5,554 nt of DNA from contig JALGZU010000234.1 of the NCBI GenBank assembly GCA_025774735.1, positions 1 to 5,554 of the forward strand, in the 5' to 3' direction. The notes beneath the pieces are model-generated. The model did no database searches, had not been told where the DNA came from, and saw only the letters and a program-made list of their open reading frames with translations. Positions 1 through 5,554 of the stretch are shown here, piece by piece (position 1 is the stretch's first letter; each line of letters starts with the position of its first letter). This stretch comes from a candidate division LCP-89 bacterium (GTDB lineage Bacteria; Electryoneota; B3-LCP). The position numbers and the translations under genes are program-made.

Positions 1-1008
1 TACAGTGAACCCGACGAAGTGGACGCGTTGCTCGACCAGACGGAAAACGAGATCTTCCACCTGATGAAATTCCGCAAGACCGGCGGATTTCAGCCCTTGA
101 CCACGCTGGTTTCGCAGACCTTTTCACGTCTGGAAAACGTGCGCAGCGGCCCGGAAGGGGTTACGGGTGTCCCGTCCGGATTCCGCGACCTGGATAAGTT
201 GACTTCAGGATGGCAGGCAGGCGATATGATCGTCCTGGCGGGGCGTCCTTCCATGGGTAAGACCGCTTTGGGTCTCAATGTTGCCAGGAATGCCGCCATC
301 GATCATAAAGTGCCAGTTGGCTTCTTTTCCCTGGAGATGGCGAACCACCAGTTAGCCTTGCGGATGATGTGCGCGGAAGCACGGGTTGATTCAGCCAAAG
401 TGCGTTCAGGCGTTCTGGAGGAGAAACACTGGCAGAGGCTCTCCACGGAAATCGGCAAGTTGTACGATGCCCCCTTCTTCATCGATGATACTCCCGCATT
501 GTCGCCCATGGAGCTTCGGGCGCGGGCTCGACAACTTAAATCGGCGCATGACATCGGGCTGATCATCATCGACTACATCGGATTGATGGAATTTCCTCAC
601 CGGAAAATCGAGAGTCAGCAGCAGAAGATCGCCGAAATCAGCCGCAGCCTGAAGGCTCTATCCAAGGATCTGGAGGTGCCGGTCATCATCCTGTCGCAGC
701 TTTCCCGGGCGGTGGAAACCAGACCGGGCCCTAAGCGTCCCATCCTCTCGGATCTGCGCGATTCTGGAGCGATCGAACAGGATGCCGACGTGGTGATCTT
801 CCTTTACCGGCCCGGGTTGTACGAGGAGAAGAGCCGGGATGGTGCAGAAGTGGACCAGACTCACACTGAAGTGATCGTAGCCAAACAGCGAAACGGTCCC
901 CTGGGCACGGCGGAATTGCGCTTTAATCTGCAGACGGGGCGGTTCCAGAGTCTGGATCAGATCCATCCTGTCGCCGTCGACAATACGGTCGATAGCCACC
1001 CGTTTTAG
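1..1008 (+). CDS. dnaB: Replicative DNA helicase DnaB, C-terminal part (5' end outside window)
   Basis: DnaB is the hexameric ring helicase that unwinds DNA at the replication fork using ATP and recruits primase. The frame is open from base 1, and 335 residues are visible of a usual 440-470, so the N-terminal primase-binding domain and the start codon lie upstream; the GTG at 19 is internal. Visible order: linker (about residues 1-50), SGFRDLD entry to the RecA-like domain, Walker A GRPSMGKT (81-88, nt 241-264), FFSLEM with the catalytic Glu (codon 334-336), Walker B LIIIDY (nt 559-576), the SQLSR sensor motif, DLRDSGAIEQDADVV with its arginine-finger region (from nt 751), and a C-terminal KQRNGPLG motif. 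All core motifs are intact, and there is no intein at the Walker A site, a common intein position in DnaB. It ends 12 nt before rel and in the same reading frame. Identification is firm. Confidence 0.97.
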   Translation, partial: YSEPDEVDALLDQTENEIFHLMKFRKTGGFQPLTTLVSQTFSRLENVRSGPEGVTGVPSGFRDLDKLTSGWQAGDMIVLAGRPSMGKTALGLNVARNAAIDHKVPVGFFSLEMANHQLALRMMCAEARVDSAKVRSGVLEEKHWQRLSTEIGKLYDAPFFIDDTPALSPMELRARARQLKSAHDIGLIIIDYIGLMEFPHRKIESQQQKIAEISRSLKALSKDLEVPVIILSQLSRAVETRPGPKRPILSDLRDSGAIEQDADVVIFLYRPGLYEEKSRDGAEVDQTHTEVIVAKQRNGPLGTAELRFNLQTGRFQSLDQIHPVAVDNTVDSHPF

Positions 1009-1010
1009 GA
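1007..1010 (+). promoter_or_regulatory. Probable ribosome binding site of rel
   Basis: An AGGA tetramer overlaps the amber stop of dnaB and lies 10 nt before the ATG at 1021. Spacing is at the long end of normal and the match is short, so initiation is probably moderate or helped by ribosomes finishing dnaB. No other in-frame start codon occurs between the dnaB stop and 1021, which fixes this start unless it lies deeper in rel. Confidence 0.5.
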
Positions 1011-1020
1011 TAGAACGTGT

Positions 1021-3255
1021 ATGGCCGCTCAGAATACACAGGTTAAAAATCGCGGTGATGTGAAGGTCGCCCTGCCCGAGGAGTATTACCTCAAGGATCT
1101 GGACGAACTCTTCAAGAAGCTCCCCAAGAAGATCAATGCCAACGAACGCGACCTGATCGAAAAAGCGTTCTACTACGCCTATGAAGCGCATCGCGGGCGT
1201 AAGCGGTATTCGAAGGAGCCGTATTTCGTCCACTGTCTCGAGGTGGCGAAAATCCTGGCCGACCTGCAGCTCGACACAGCGGCGATCTGTGGCGGTTTCC
1301 TGCACGACGTCGTCGAAGACACGACCATCCCGCTTTCAGAACTCGAGCGGGAATTCGGAAAAGACGTCGCCCTGCTGGTCGACGGGGTTACCAAGATATC
1401 CGGCCTTCAGTTTGAAAGTTTCGAAGTTCAACAGGCCGCAAACATCAGGAAAATGCTGCTCTCCATGTCCCAGGACATCCGCGTCATCCTGATCAAGTTT
1501 GCAGACCGGCTCCACAATATGCGGACCATCGAGCACCTCCCCACCGCCAGCCAGGAACGCATCGCGCGCGAAACCGTGGAAGTTTACGCCCCCCTTGCGC
1601 ACCGCTTCGGTATCGCCAAAATCAAATCCGAATTGGAAGATCTGTCCTTCAAGGTTCTGGACTACGACGCTTACCGGGAGATCGCCTCCCTGGTCGCCAT
1701 GAAAAAGGAGGAGCGAGACAGTTCCATCCAGCAGGCCATCGACCCGATCAAGAGCGAGCTGACGAAGTTCGGCATCAAGGCGAAGGTATACGGGCGAGCC
1801 AAACATCTCTACAGTATCTACAGTAAGATTCGCAGCCGTGGCAAAACGTTCGACGAAATTCTCGATCTGCTGGCGGTACGGGTCATCGTCGACCGACTTG
1901 AGGAGTGTTATTTCGTGCTGGGCGTTGCTCACAACCTCTGGTCACCCATGCATGAGAAATTCGCCGATTACATCGCCATGCCCAAGTCCAATTTGTATCA
2001 ATCCCTGCACACCAAGGTTCGCGGACCGGGGGGCAGGATGCTGGAGATACAGATCCGCACTAAGAAGATGCACATCCTCGCAGAAGATGGGATTGCCGCT
2101 CACTGGCGGTACAAGGAGAAGGCCGAGGGGGATGACGACCTGGAGCGGCATGTGGTATGGGTACGGCAGTTTCTGGATTGGCAGGCTGACAGCTCAACCC
2201 CACAGGAATTTATGCAAACCCTGCGGGAGGATCTCTTTACCGACGAAGTGTTCATCTTTACCCCCCGGGGAAAGTTGATCACTCTACCAAAGGGGGCTAC
2301 CCCTATCGATTTTGCCTTCGCCGTTCACACCGATATCGGCCTGCATTGTATCGGAGCCAAGGTCAACAAGAAGATTGTCACTTTAGATACAGAATTAAAG
2401 TCGGGGGATATGCTAGAGATCATCACGTCTGCGTCGCAGAAGCCGTCCCAGGACTGGCTGCGCTACGTCGTCTCTGCCCGCGCCAAATCGAGGATCAAGC
2501 GTTGGCTCAAGGAATCTCGGCTACAGCAGAGTATCAAGTTGGGTCAAGAGCTCCTCACTCGCGAACTGAACCGCTTGCGGCTGAAGGTCAGCAAGGACCA
2601 GATCGCCGAACTGACCAAAGAGTTTGGGCATGATAACCCGGAGTCGTTTTATGCAGCGCTGGGTAACGGGGATCTTTCTCCACAAACCGTTATCGGCAAG
2701 TTGAGCGCAAAGAAGGTAGAGTCCAGTGAAGAGGGCGGTCCGTTACAACGCATGATCCGCCGCGTCAAGAAAGGGGATAGTGGAGTCAAAATTCAGGGAA
2801 TGGATGACCTTCTGATTAGTTTTGCTGAGTGCTGTCGGCCTCTGCCCGGCGATAAGATCATCGGATTTGTCACTACCGGGCGTGGTATCAGCGTCCACCG
2901 GGCTGACTGCAAGAACGCCCACCGGCTGGTGGTTCAAACGGATCGTGAGATCGACGTAGAATGGGACGTCGATCGGGACCAGGAGTTCAACGCCCGCATC
3001 CGGCTACTGGCTGAAGATCGGCGCCACCTGTTGAAGGATATCACCGCCTCACTCGCACCGTTGAATATCAATATCATCAGCCTGGATATGAAGAAGGAGG
3101 GGGCTTTAGTGATGGGGACGATGGTCGTCCAGGTCCGGGATTTGAGCCACCTGACCAAAGTTCTCCGGCGGGTGCACGACGTCAAAGCTGTGGTTTCAGT
3201 TGCCCGCCTGGATGAGGAGATTGAAGCGCCTGACAGGAGTGGAGAGAGCAAATGA
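1021..3255 (+). CDS. rel: Bifunctional (p)ppGpp synthetase/hydrolase (Rel/SpoT type, long RSH protein)
   Basis: This enzyme makes (p)ppGpp from ATP and GDP/GTP on stalled ribosomes and hydrolyses it again, setting the stringent response. At 744 residues it has full long-RSH length. Domains: HD hydrolase (about 45-195) with metal-site residues H71, H95-D96 and D162 and the E99-D100 pair; their spacing matches the Streptococcus Rel structure (H53, H77-D78, E81-D82, D144). Synthetase (about 235-365) with R259, K261, K269, D282 and E342 in EIQIRT. TGS (408-470) with H436, the probable tRNA-end contact. Then a helical domain (470-585), a zinc-finger domain with C604, C605, H626, C630, and ACT (about 657-730). 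Both active sites look complete, so it should be bifunctional. Oddity: the RxKD/ExDD discriminator reads KFAD (313-316), followed by PKSNLYQSLHT where PKPNGYQSLHT is usual. The gene sits in the same frame as dnaB and overlaps ruvX by 4 nt. Confidence 0.97.
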   Translation: MAAQNTQVKNRGDVKVALPEEYYLKDLDELFKKLPKKINANERDLIEKAFYYAYEAHRGRKRYSKEPYFVHCLEVAKILADLQLDTAAICGGFLHDVVEDTTIPLSELEREFGKDVALLVDGVTKISGLQFESFEVQQAANIRKMLLSMSQDIRVILIKFADRLHNMRTIEHLPTASQERIARETVEVYAPLAHRFGIAKIKSELEDLSFKVLDYDAYREIASLVAMKKEERDSSIQQAIDPIKSELTKFGIKAKVYGRAKHLYSIYSKIRSRGKTFDEILDLLAVRVIVDRLEECYFVLGVAHNLWSPMHEKFADYIAMPKSNLYQSLHTKVRGPGGRMLEIQIRTKKMHILAEDGIAAHWRYKEKAEGDDDLERHVVWVRQFLDWQADSSTPQEFMQTLREDLFTDEVFIFTPRGKLITLPKGATPIDFAFAVHTDIGLHCIGAKVNKKIVTLDTELKSGDMLEIITSASQKPSQDWLRYVVSARAKSRIKRWLKESRLQQSIKLGQELLTRELNRLRLKVSKDQIAELTKEFGHDNPESFYAALGNGDLSPQTVIGKLSAKKVESSEEGGPLQRMIRRVKKGDSGVKIQGMDDLLISFAECCRPLPGDKIIGFVTTGRGISVHRADCKNAHRLVVQTDREIDVEWDVDRDQEFNARIRLLAEDRRHLLKDITASLAPLNINIISLDMKKEGALVMGTMVVQVRDLSHLTKVLRRVHDVKAVVSVARLDEEIEAPDRSGESK
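2949..2974 (+). repeat. Perfect 9-bp inverted repeat inside rel
   Basis: GATCGACGT (2949-2957) and ACGTCGATC (2966-2974) are exact reverse complements separated by 8 nt. In mRNA they could form a 9-bp hairpin between the zinc-finger and ACT coding regions. No T-run follows, so it is not an intrinsic terminator. The protein there reads EIDVEWDVD, an acidic repeat-like stretch that could create the symmetry by codon choice alone. Function is unknown and may be none. Confidence 0.4.
3241..3246 (+). promoter_or_regulatory. Ribosome binding site of ruvX
   Basis: GGAGAG lies inside the last codons of rel, with 7 nt between GGAG and the ATG at 3252. A second AGGAG sits at 3235-3239, slightly too far upstream. 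This is the strongest Shine-Dalgarno signal in the window and supports the ATG that overlaps the rel stop as ATGA. Confidence 0.75.
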
Positions 3256-3758
3256 GGGATCGCGGGCTTGAGGAGCAGGGTGAGCCCCGGGGGAAGGCTC
3301 GCGATTCTATTCTCGCTCTGGACTACGGCCGCCGGCGAGTCGGCATTGCTGGCTGTAGCGGAGACGTTTCCATTGCCTTCGGCATCGATACTCTAATCAT
3401 TGACGGTTTGGACGACCTGATGGAGCAGCTCATACCGATCATCAGACAGCGGTCCATAAGCGGCATTATCGTCGGTTTCCCGATCACATTGGGCGATAAA
3501 CCCGGGTCTTTGACGGAGGAAATATTCGCCCTGGTACGACGTCTTGAGGAACACGGTTTGAGCGTTCTACTCGTGGATGAGGCTCTCTCCAGCCGCCGGG
3601 CGTCATCGATATTGCGGCAGCGGGGAAGAAGTTCCCGCAAGGAGGACCGGGACCGGGCGTCCGCCGCCGTCATCCTGCAGGATTTTCTGGACGGGCATCT
3701 GCCGCCCTTGACCAGCGTTGACATCGAACGATTGCGGAGTAAGATAGACCCAAAATAA
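3252..3758 (+). CDS. ruvX: RuvX/YqgF-family RNase H-fold nuclease (putative pre-16S rRNA nuclease / Holliday junction resolvase)
   Basis: YqgF/RuvX proteins are small cytoplasmic nucleases with an RNase H-like fold. In E. coli YqgF is linked to 16S rRNA 5' end maturation, and other members have been reported to resolve Holliday junctions. Visible motifs: ILALDYGRRRVGIA with catalytic D24, GIIVGFPITLGDKPGS (71-86, the family's VGLP loop), VLLVDEALSSRRA with E110, and DRASAAVILQDFLD with D134. The three acidic residues expected at the active site are present. At 168 residues it is longer than the usual 135-150, owing to a charged N-terminal extension of about 18 residues and a C-terminal tail of about 20. 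ATG 3252 is the only usable start before the first beta strand and has a good ribosome binding site. Its ATG overlaps the rel stop as ATGA, typical of translational coupling. The family is clear; the biochemical role is not shown by sequence. Confidence 0.92.
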   Translation: MRDRGLEEQGEPRGKARDSILALDYGRRRVGIAGCSGDVSIAFGIDTLIIDGLDDLMEQLIPIIRQRSISGIIVGFPITLGDKPGSLTEEIFALVRRLEEHGLSVLLVDEALSSRRASSILRQRGRSSRKEDRDRASAAVILQDFLDGHLPPLTSVDIERLRSKIDPK

Positions 3759-3761
3759 GTT

Positions 3762-3777
3762 TTTAAGCATGCCTAAA
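3762..3777. other. 16-nt imperfect palindrome over the start codon of the oxidoreductase gene
   Basis: TTTAAGCATGCCTAAA is a palindrome with one mismatched pair (7 of 8 pairs match), centred on the GCATGC that contains the ATG at 3769. It fills the 10-nt ruvX-oxidoreductase gap, where no Shine-Dalgarno sequence is seen. A loop-forming RNA hairpin would be weak; a DNA operator is possible in principle. Chance is a serious alternative for a single AT-rich site of this size. Confidence 0.25.
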
Positions 3778-4785
3778 TCACTCCAAAGAGAAACACCCCT
3801 CCACTTAGGGATTATCGGTGCGGGGGGAATCGCGCAGGCAGTCCATTTGCCCAACCTGAAAAAATTCGACGACGTGACCGTCGAAGCCATTTCCGATCTG
3901 GATGTATCAAAGGCGGGATTAGTGGCTGAAAAATTCGGAATTCCGCATTTTTATCAGGATCCTATGCGCCTCTTAGAGTTGCCCCAGCTTGACGCCGTCC
4001 TCATTCTGACGCCGACCAATTCGCACCTGGCCCTGAGCTTGATGGCGCTGGATGCGAGGAAGCACGTTTTCGTAGAACGCCCTATCGCCAGGAGCGTATC
4101 CGAAGCCCAGAAGATGGTCGATGCCGCCAAGAGGGCCAAGCGCATTCTCATGGTAGCCATGAACCACCGGTTCCGGCCGGATTCGATGATTTTGAAGAAT
4201 TTCATCGAGGGTGGAGAGTTGGGTGAGATCTTTATGGTGCGCTGCGGCTGGTTGAAGAAGCGGGGGCGCTGGTCCGGCGCCGAGTGGAGTTTCAATAAGA
4301 AAATATCCGGTGGGGGAGTGATGATGGATCTCGGCCTGCAGATGCTGGATTTGTCACTCTGGCTGATGGATACCTACACTGTTGAATCAATCTCGGCGAC
4401 TTTGTTCAACCGGGCCTATACTTTCGATGTCGAAGATACCATCGCCTGCCAGATCAGGCTGGAAGGGGGCAAAACCCTGACGCTCCATGCTTCCTGGGCT
4501 CTACTCGCGCCAACCACACAGGCTTACGCTCATTTCTGGGGTTCAAAAGGAGCCGCTGTACTGAATCCGCTTCGCATCGATAAGGAGATGCACGGAAACG
4601 TCGTCAACGTAACGCCGGAGAAGCAGGTGTCACAGAAAGAACTTTACCGCTCCTCGTTCCGTTACGAATTACGGCATTTCGTTGAGTGCGTACGCCACAA
4701 CCGCCAGCCGGTCGCATCCGGTGAGGAAGCCATCAAGGTGCTCAGAGTGGTAGACGGGGTCTACAAAGCGGCCCATAAAGGATAG
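3769..4785 (+). CDS. Gfo/Idh/MocA-family oxidoreductase-like protein with altered catalytic residues
   Basis: Members of this family are cytoplasmic NAD(P)-dependent dehydrogenases acting on sugars, inositols or similar hydroxy compounds. The 338 residues hold an N-terminal Rossmann domain with LGIIGAGGIAQAVHLP (G17, G19 and G20 of the dinucleotide loop), TPTNSH (81-86), and a C-terminal alpha/beta domain from about 130 with SGGGVMMDLG and a normal family ending (FRYELRHFVECVRHNRQP, then GEEAIKVLRVVDGVYKAA). The length is typical and both ends look complete. Oddities: the conserved EKP motif reads ERP (R104, codon 4078-4080), and the DxGxH motif reads DLGLQ, so the usual catalytic His is Q191 (codon 4339-4341); D187 remains. 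Cofactor binding looks plausible but classical Lys/His chemistry does not. I believe a Gln at this place occurs in some subfamilies. No clear ribosome binding site precedes the ATG, so it may depend on ruvX translation. The substrate cannot be named; the position before lnt hints at an envelope role only by neighbourhood. Confidence 0.9.
   Translation: MPKSLQRETPLHLGIIGAGGIAQAVHLPNLKKFDDVTVEAISDLDVSKAGLVAEKFGIPHFYQDPMRLLELPQLDAVLILTPTNSHLALSLMALDARKHVFVERPIARSVSEAQKMVDAAKRAKRILMVAMNHRFRPDSMILKNFIEGGELGEIFMVRCGWLKKRGRWSGAEWSFNKKISGGGVMMDLGLQMLDLSLWLMDTYTVESISATLFNRAYTFDVEDTIACQIRLEGGKTLTLHASWALLAPTTQAYAHFWGSKGAAVLNPLRIDKEMHGNVVNVTPEKQVSQKELYRSSFRYELRHFVECVRHNRQPVASGEEAIKVLRVVDGVYKAAHKG
4778..4782 (+). 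promoter_or_regulatory. Ribosome binding site of lnt
   Basis: AAGGA lies in the last codons of the oxidoreductase gene, 5 nt before the ATG at 4788. It supports this start and indicates that lnt is translated directly behind the upstream gene, whose stop is only 2 nt away. Confidence 0.65.
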
Positions 4786-4787
4786 CT

Positions 4788-5554
4788 ATGCCGGGAGACC
4801 TCCAATCAAAGCCCGGCCGAGGGCCCTTTCTGGTTTCTGGTTTTTTGACAATCTTTGCCTATCCACCTTTCAATCTCTGGTTTATCGCGATCGCTCTGAA
4901 TTCCGGTGCCGAGGGATTGATCGCCCCGCTCTCCTATTTGGGATTGGTGCTGATCTTGCCTTTGTACTGGGGTTTATTCGCGGGATTCTGGGCTCAGCTC
5001 TGGAAGAGGTTCGGCACCTGGGGTGTGCTCTTGCTGCCCTCAATCTGGGTCGGGCTGGAACTTGTGAAAAACCTGCCGGAGATCGGTTTCCCCTGGTTGG
5101 AATTGGGTTTGACCCAGATCGGTCTGCTGCCCGTGGCTCAGATCGCCGAACTCGGGGGCATCCGCCTGGTATCCTTCTGGGTGATGGCGGCCAACGGCGC
5201 TGTTTTTCTGTTTGTTTTGGGGCGATTTAGGATGGCCGCGCCGGTCGCACTGATTCTCATCGTAGGCGCATTCTGGGGTGGGTGGAGGATGAACCATCTC
5301 CCGGCAGTGGGTGAACCGGTTGCAGCGCTGATAGTTCAGGGCAACGTCGATCCGGAGGAGAAATGGAAGGACGATCCGGAAGAGAGCCTGGCATTGTACG
5401 AAAACCTGACCGAGAAGGCGCTCGAGGAACGCACCCCGGATATCGTGCTCTGGCCGGAAACAGCCTTGCCGGTGTATCTCGGATACCAGCTCAAATATTC
5501 GCAACGGCTCCGAGACCTGGCGAAAAAGCATGGTGTTTCGATTCTGACCGGGGC
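4788..5554 (+). CDS. lnt: Apolipoprotein N-acyltransferase, N-terminal half (3' end outside window), with a shortened membrane domain
   Basis: Lnt is an inner-membrane enzyme that adds the third acyl chain to the N-terminal cysteine of lipoproteins through a periplasmic nitrilase-like domain. The frame is open to the window end, showing 255 full codons. Visible: first membrane segment (about 14-25) followed by YPPFNLW (25-31), further hydrophobic segments at about 44-71, 78-93, 113-144 and 150-166, the signature GFPWLELG (100-107), the start of the nitrilase domain with IVQGNVDPEEKW (182-193), and IVLWPETALP with E224, equivalent to catalytic E267 of E. coli. The catalytic Lys and Cys lie beyond the window. 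Oddity: YPPFNLWFIAIALNSGAEG joins two motifs that in E. coli Lnt stand about 40 residues further apart, so the second half of helix 2 and all of helix 3 appear missing while the frame stays open. The start is supported by AAGGA 5 nt upstream. The family is firm; activity of the shortened form is uncertain. Confidence 0.93.
   Translation, partial: MPGDLQSKPGRGPFLVSGFLTIFAYPPFNLWFIAIALNSGAEGLIAPLSYLGLVLILPLYWGLFAGFWAQLWKRFGTWGVLLLPSIWVGLELVKNLPEIGFPWLELGLTQIGLLPVAQIAELGGIRLVSFWVMAANGAVFLFVLGRFRMAAPVALILIVGAFWGGWRMNHLPAVGEPVAALIVQGNVDPEEKWKDDPEESLALYENLTEKALEERTPDIVLWPETALPVYLGYQLKYSQRLRDLAKKHGVSILTG

Larger units (their letters stand above)
1..5554 (+). other. Probable operon dnaB-rel-ruvX-oxidoreductase-lnt
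   Basis: All five genes run on the same strand, with junctions of 12 nt, a 4-nt overlap, 10 nt and 2 nt. No hairpin followed by a T-run, and no convincing promoter pair, is visible at any junction. Both end genes are cut, so the unit extends outside. Co-transcription is inferred from spacing only. Confidence 0.75.

Noticed and set aside
241..264. Possible intein at the DnaB Walker A motif
   Set aside because: The motif GRPSMGKT is continuous and flanked by normal DnaB sequence.
658..1305. 215-codon open frame on the minus strand across the dnaB-rel junction
   Set aside because: It is antisense to two well-conserved genes, shows no recognisable domain, and long antisense frames are expected at this GC content.
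1336..1932. 198-codon open frame on the minus strand inside rel
   Set aside because: It is fully antisense to the HD and synthetase domains of Rel, with no family resemblance; a codon-bias shadow.
3746..3768. Possible terminator between ruvX and the oxidoreductase gene (GTTTTTAAGC)
   Set aside because: The T-run is not preceded by a GC-rich hairpin and the next start codon follows within 10 nt.
3936..3945. Palindrome CGGAATTCCG in the oxidoreductase gene
   Set aside because: A single short palindrome within coding sequence (reading KFGIPH) with no repeats elsewhere; expected by chance.
4887..4894. GCGATCGC palindrome in lnt
   Set aside because: A common 8-nt word in GC-rich genomes, with no sign of a regulatory role; only its neighbouring ATCGC direct repeat is of interest.
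5040..5531. 163-codon open frame on the minus strand at the right end
   Set aside because: The plus strand here encodes clear Lnt motifs (GFPWLELG, VQGNVDPEEKW, WPETALP) in an open frame from 4788, so the minus frame is a shadow.
1..5554. Search for a defence system, mobile element, CRISPR array or RNA gene
   Set aside because: All sequence is taken up by five recognisable genes of uniform composition and strand; no repeats, transposase, integrase or tRNA/rRNA-like stretch was seen.

Overview
The window is a gapless, same-strand run of five protein genes: the 3' part of dnaB (replicative helicase), a complete bifunctional (p)ppGpp synthetase/hydrolase gene (rel), ruvX (YqgF-family RNase H-fold nuclease), a Gfo/Idh/MocA-family oxidoreductase gene, and the 5' part of lnt (apolipoprotein N-acyltransferase). 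The junctions are 12 nt, a 4-nt overlap, 10 nt and 2 nt, so no space remains for an internal promoter or terminator outside coding sequence. It most probably reads as one polycistronic unit that continues past both ends.

Organism: a bacterium with roughly 55-58 % GC (estimated from a few lines), standard code and Shine-Dalgarno signals before most genes. Lnt implies triacylated lipoproteins and, most likely, a double-membrane cell. One long Rel with an intact HD site and no neighbouring RelA/SpoT pair argues against a gammaproteobacterium. The Lnt sequence style (a LNSGA motif after the first membrane segments) reminds me of uncultured FCB-type phyla, but this placement is a low-confidence inference.

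Layout: 1-1008 helicase domain of DnaB; 1021-3255 Rel (HD, synthetase, TGS, helical, zinc-finger and ACT domains in order); 3252-3758 RuvX; 3769-4785 Gfo/Idh/MocA protein; 4788-5554 Lnt, up to just after the first catalytic motif.

The genes join housekeeping functions (fork helicase, stringent alarmone, RNA/DNA processing nuclease, lipoprotein maturation) with one oxidoreductase-like protein of unknown substrate. I see no mobile element, CRISPR array, RNA gene or defence system, and no evidence of a wholly new system. The points that deserve a second look are residue-level: the oxidoreductase has Arg and Gln where the family normally has its catalytic Lys and His; Lnt appears to lack about 40 residues (one and a half membrane helices) between its first and fourth membrane segments; and Rel has KFAD where bifunctional enzymes carry RxKD and RelA carries ExDD.
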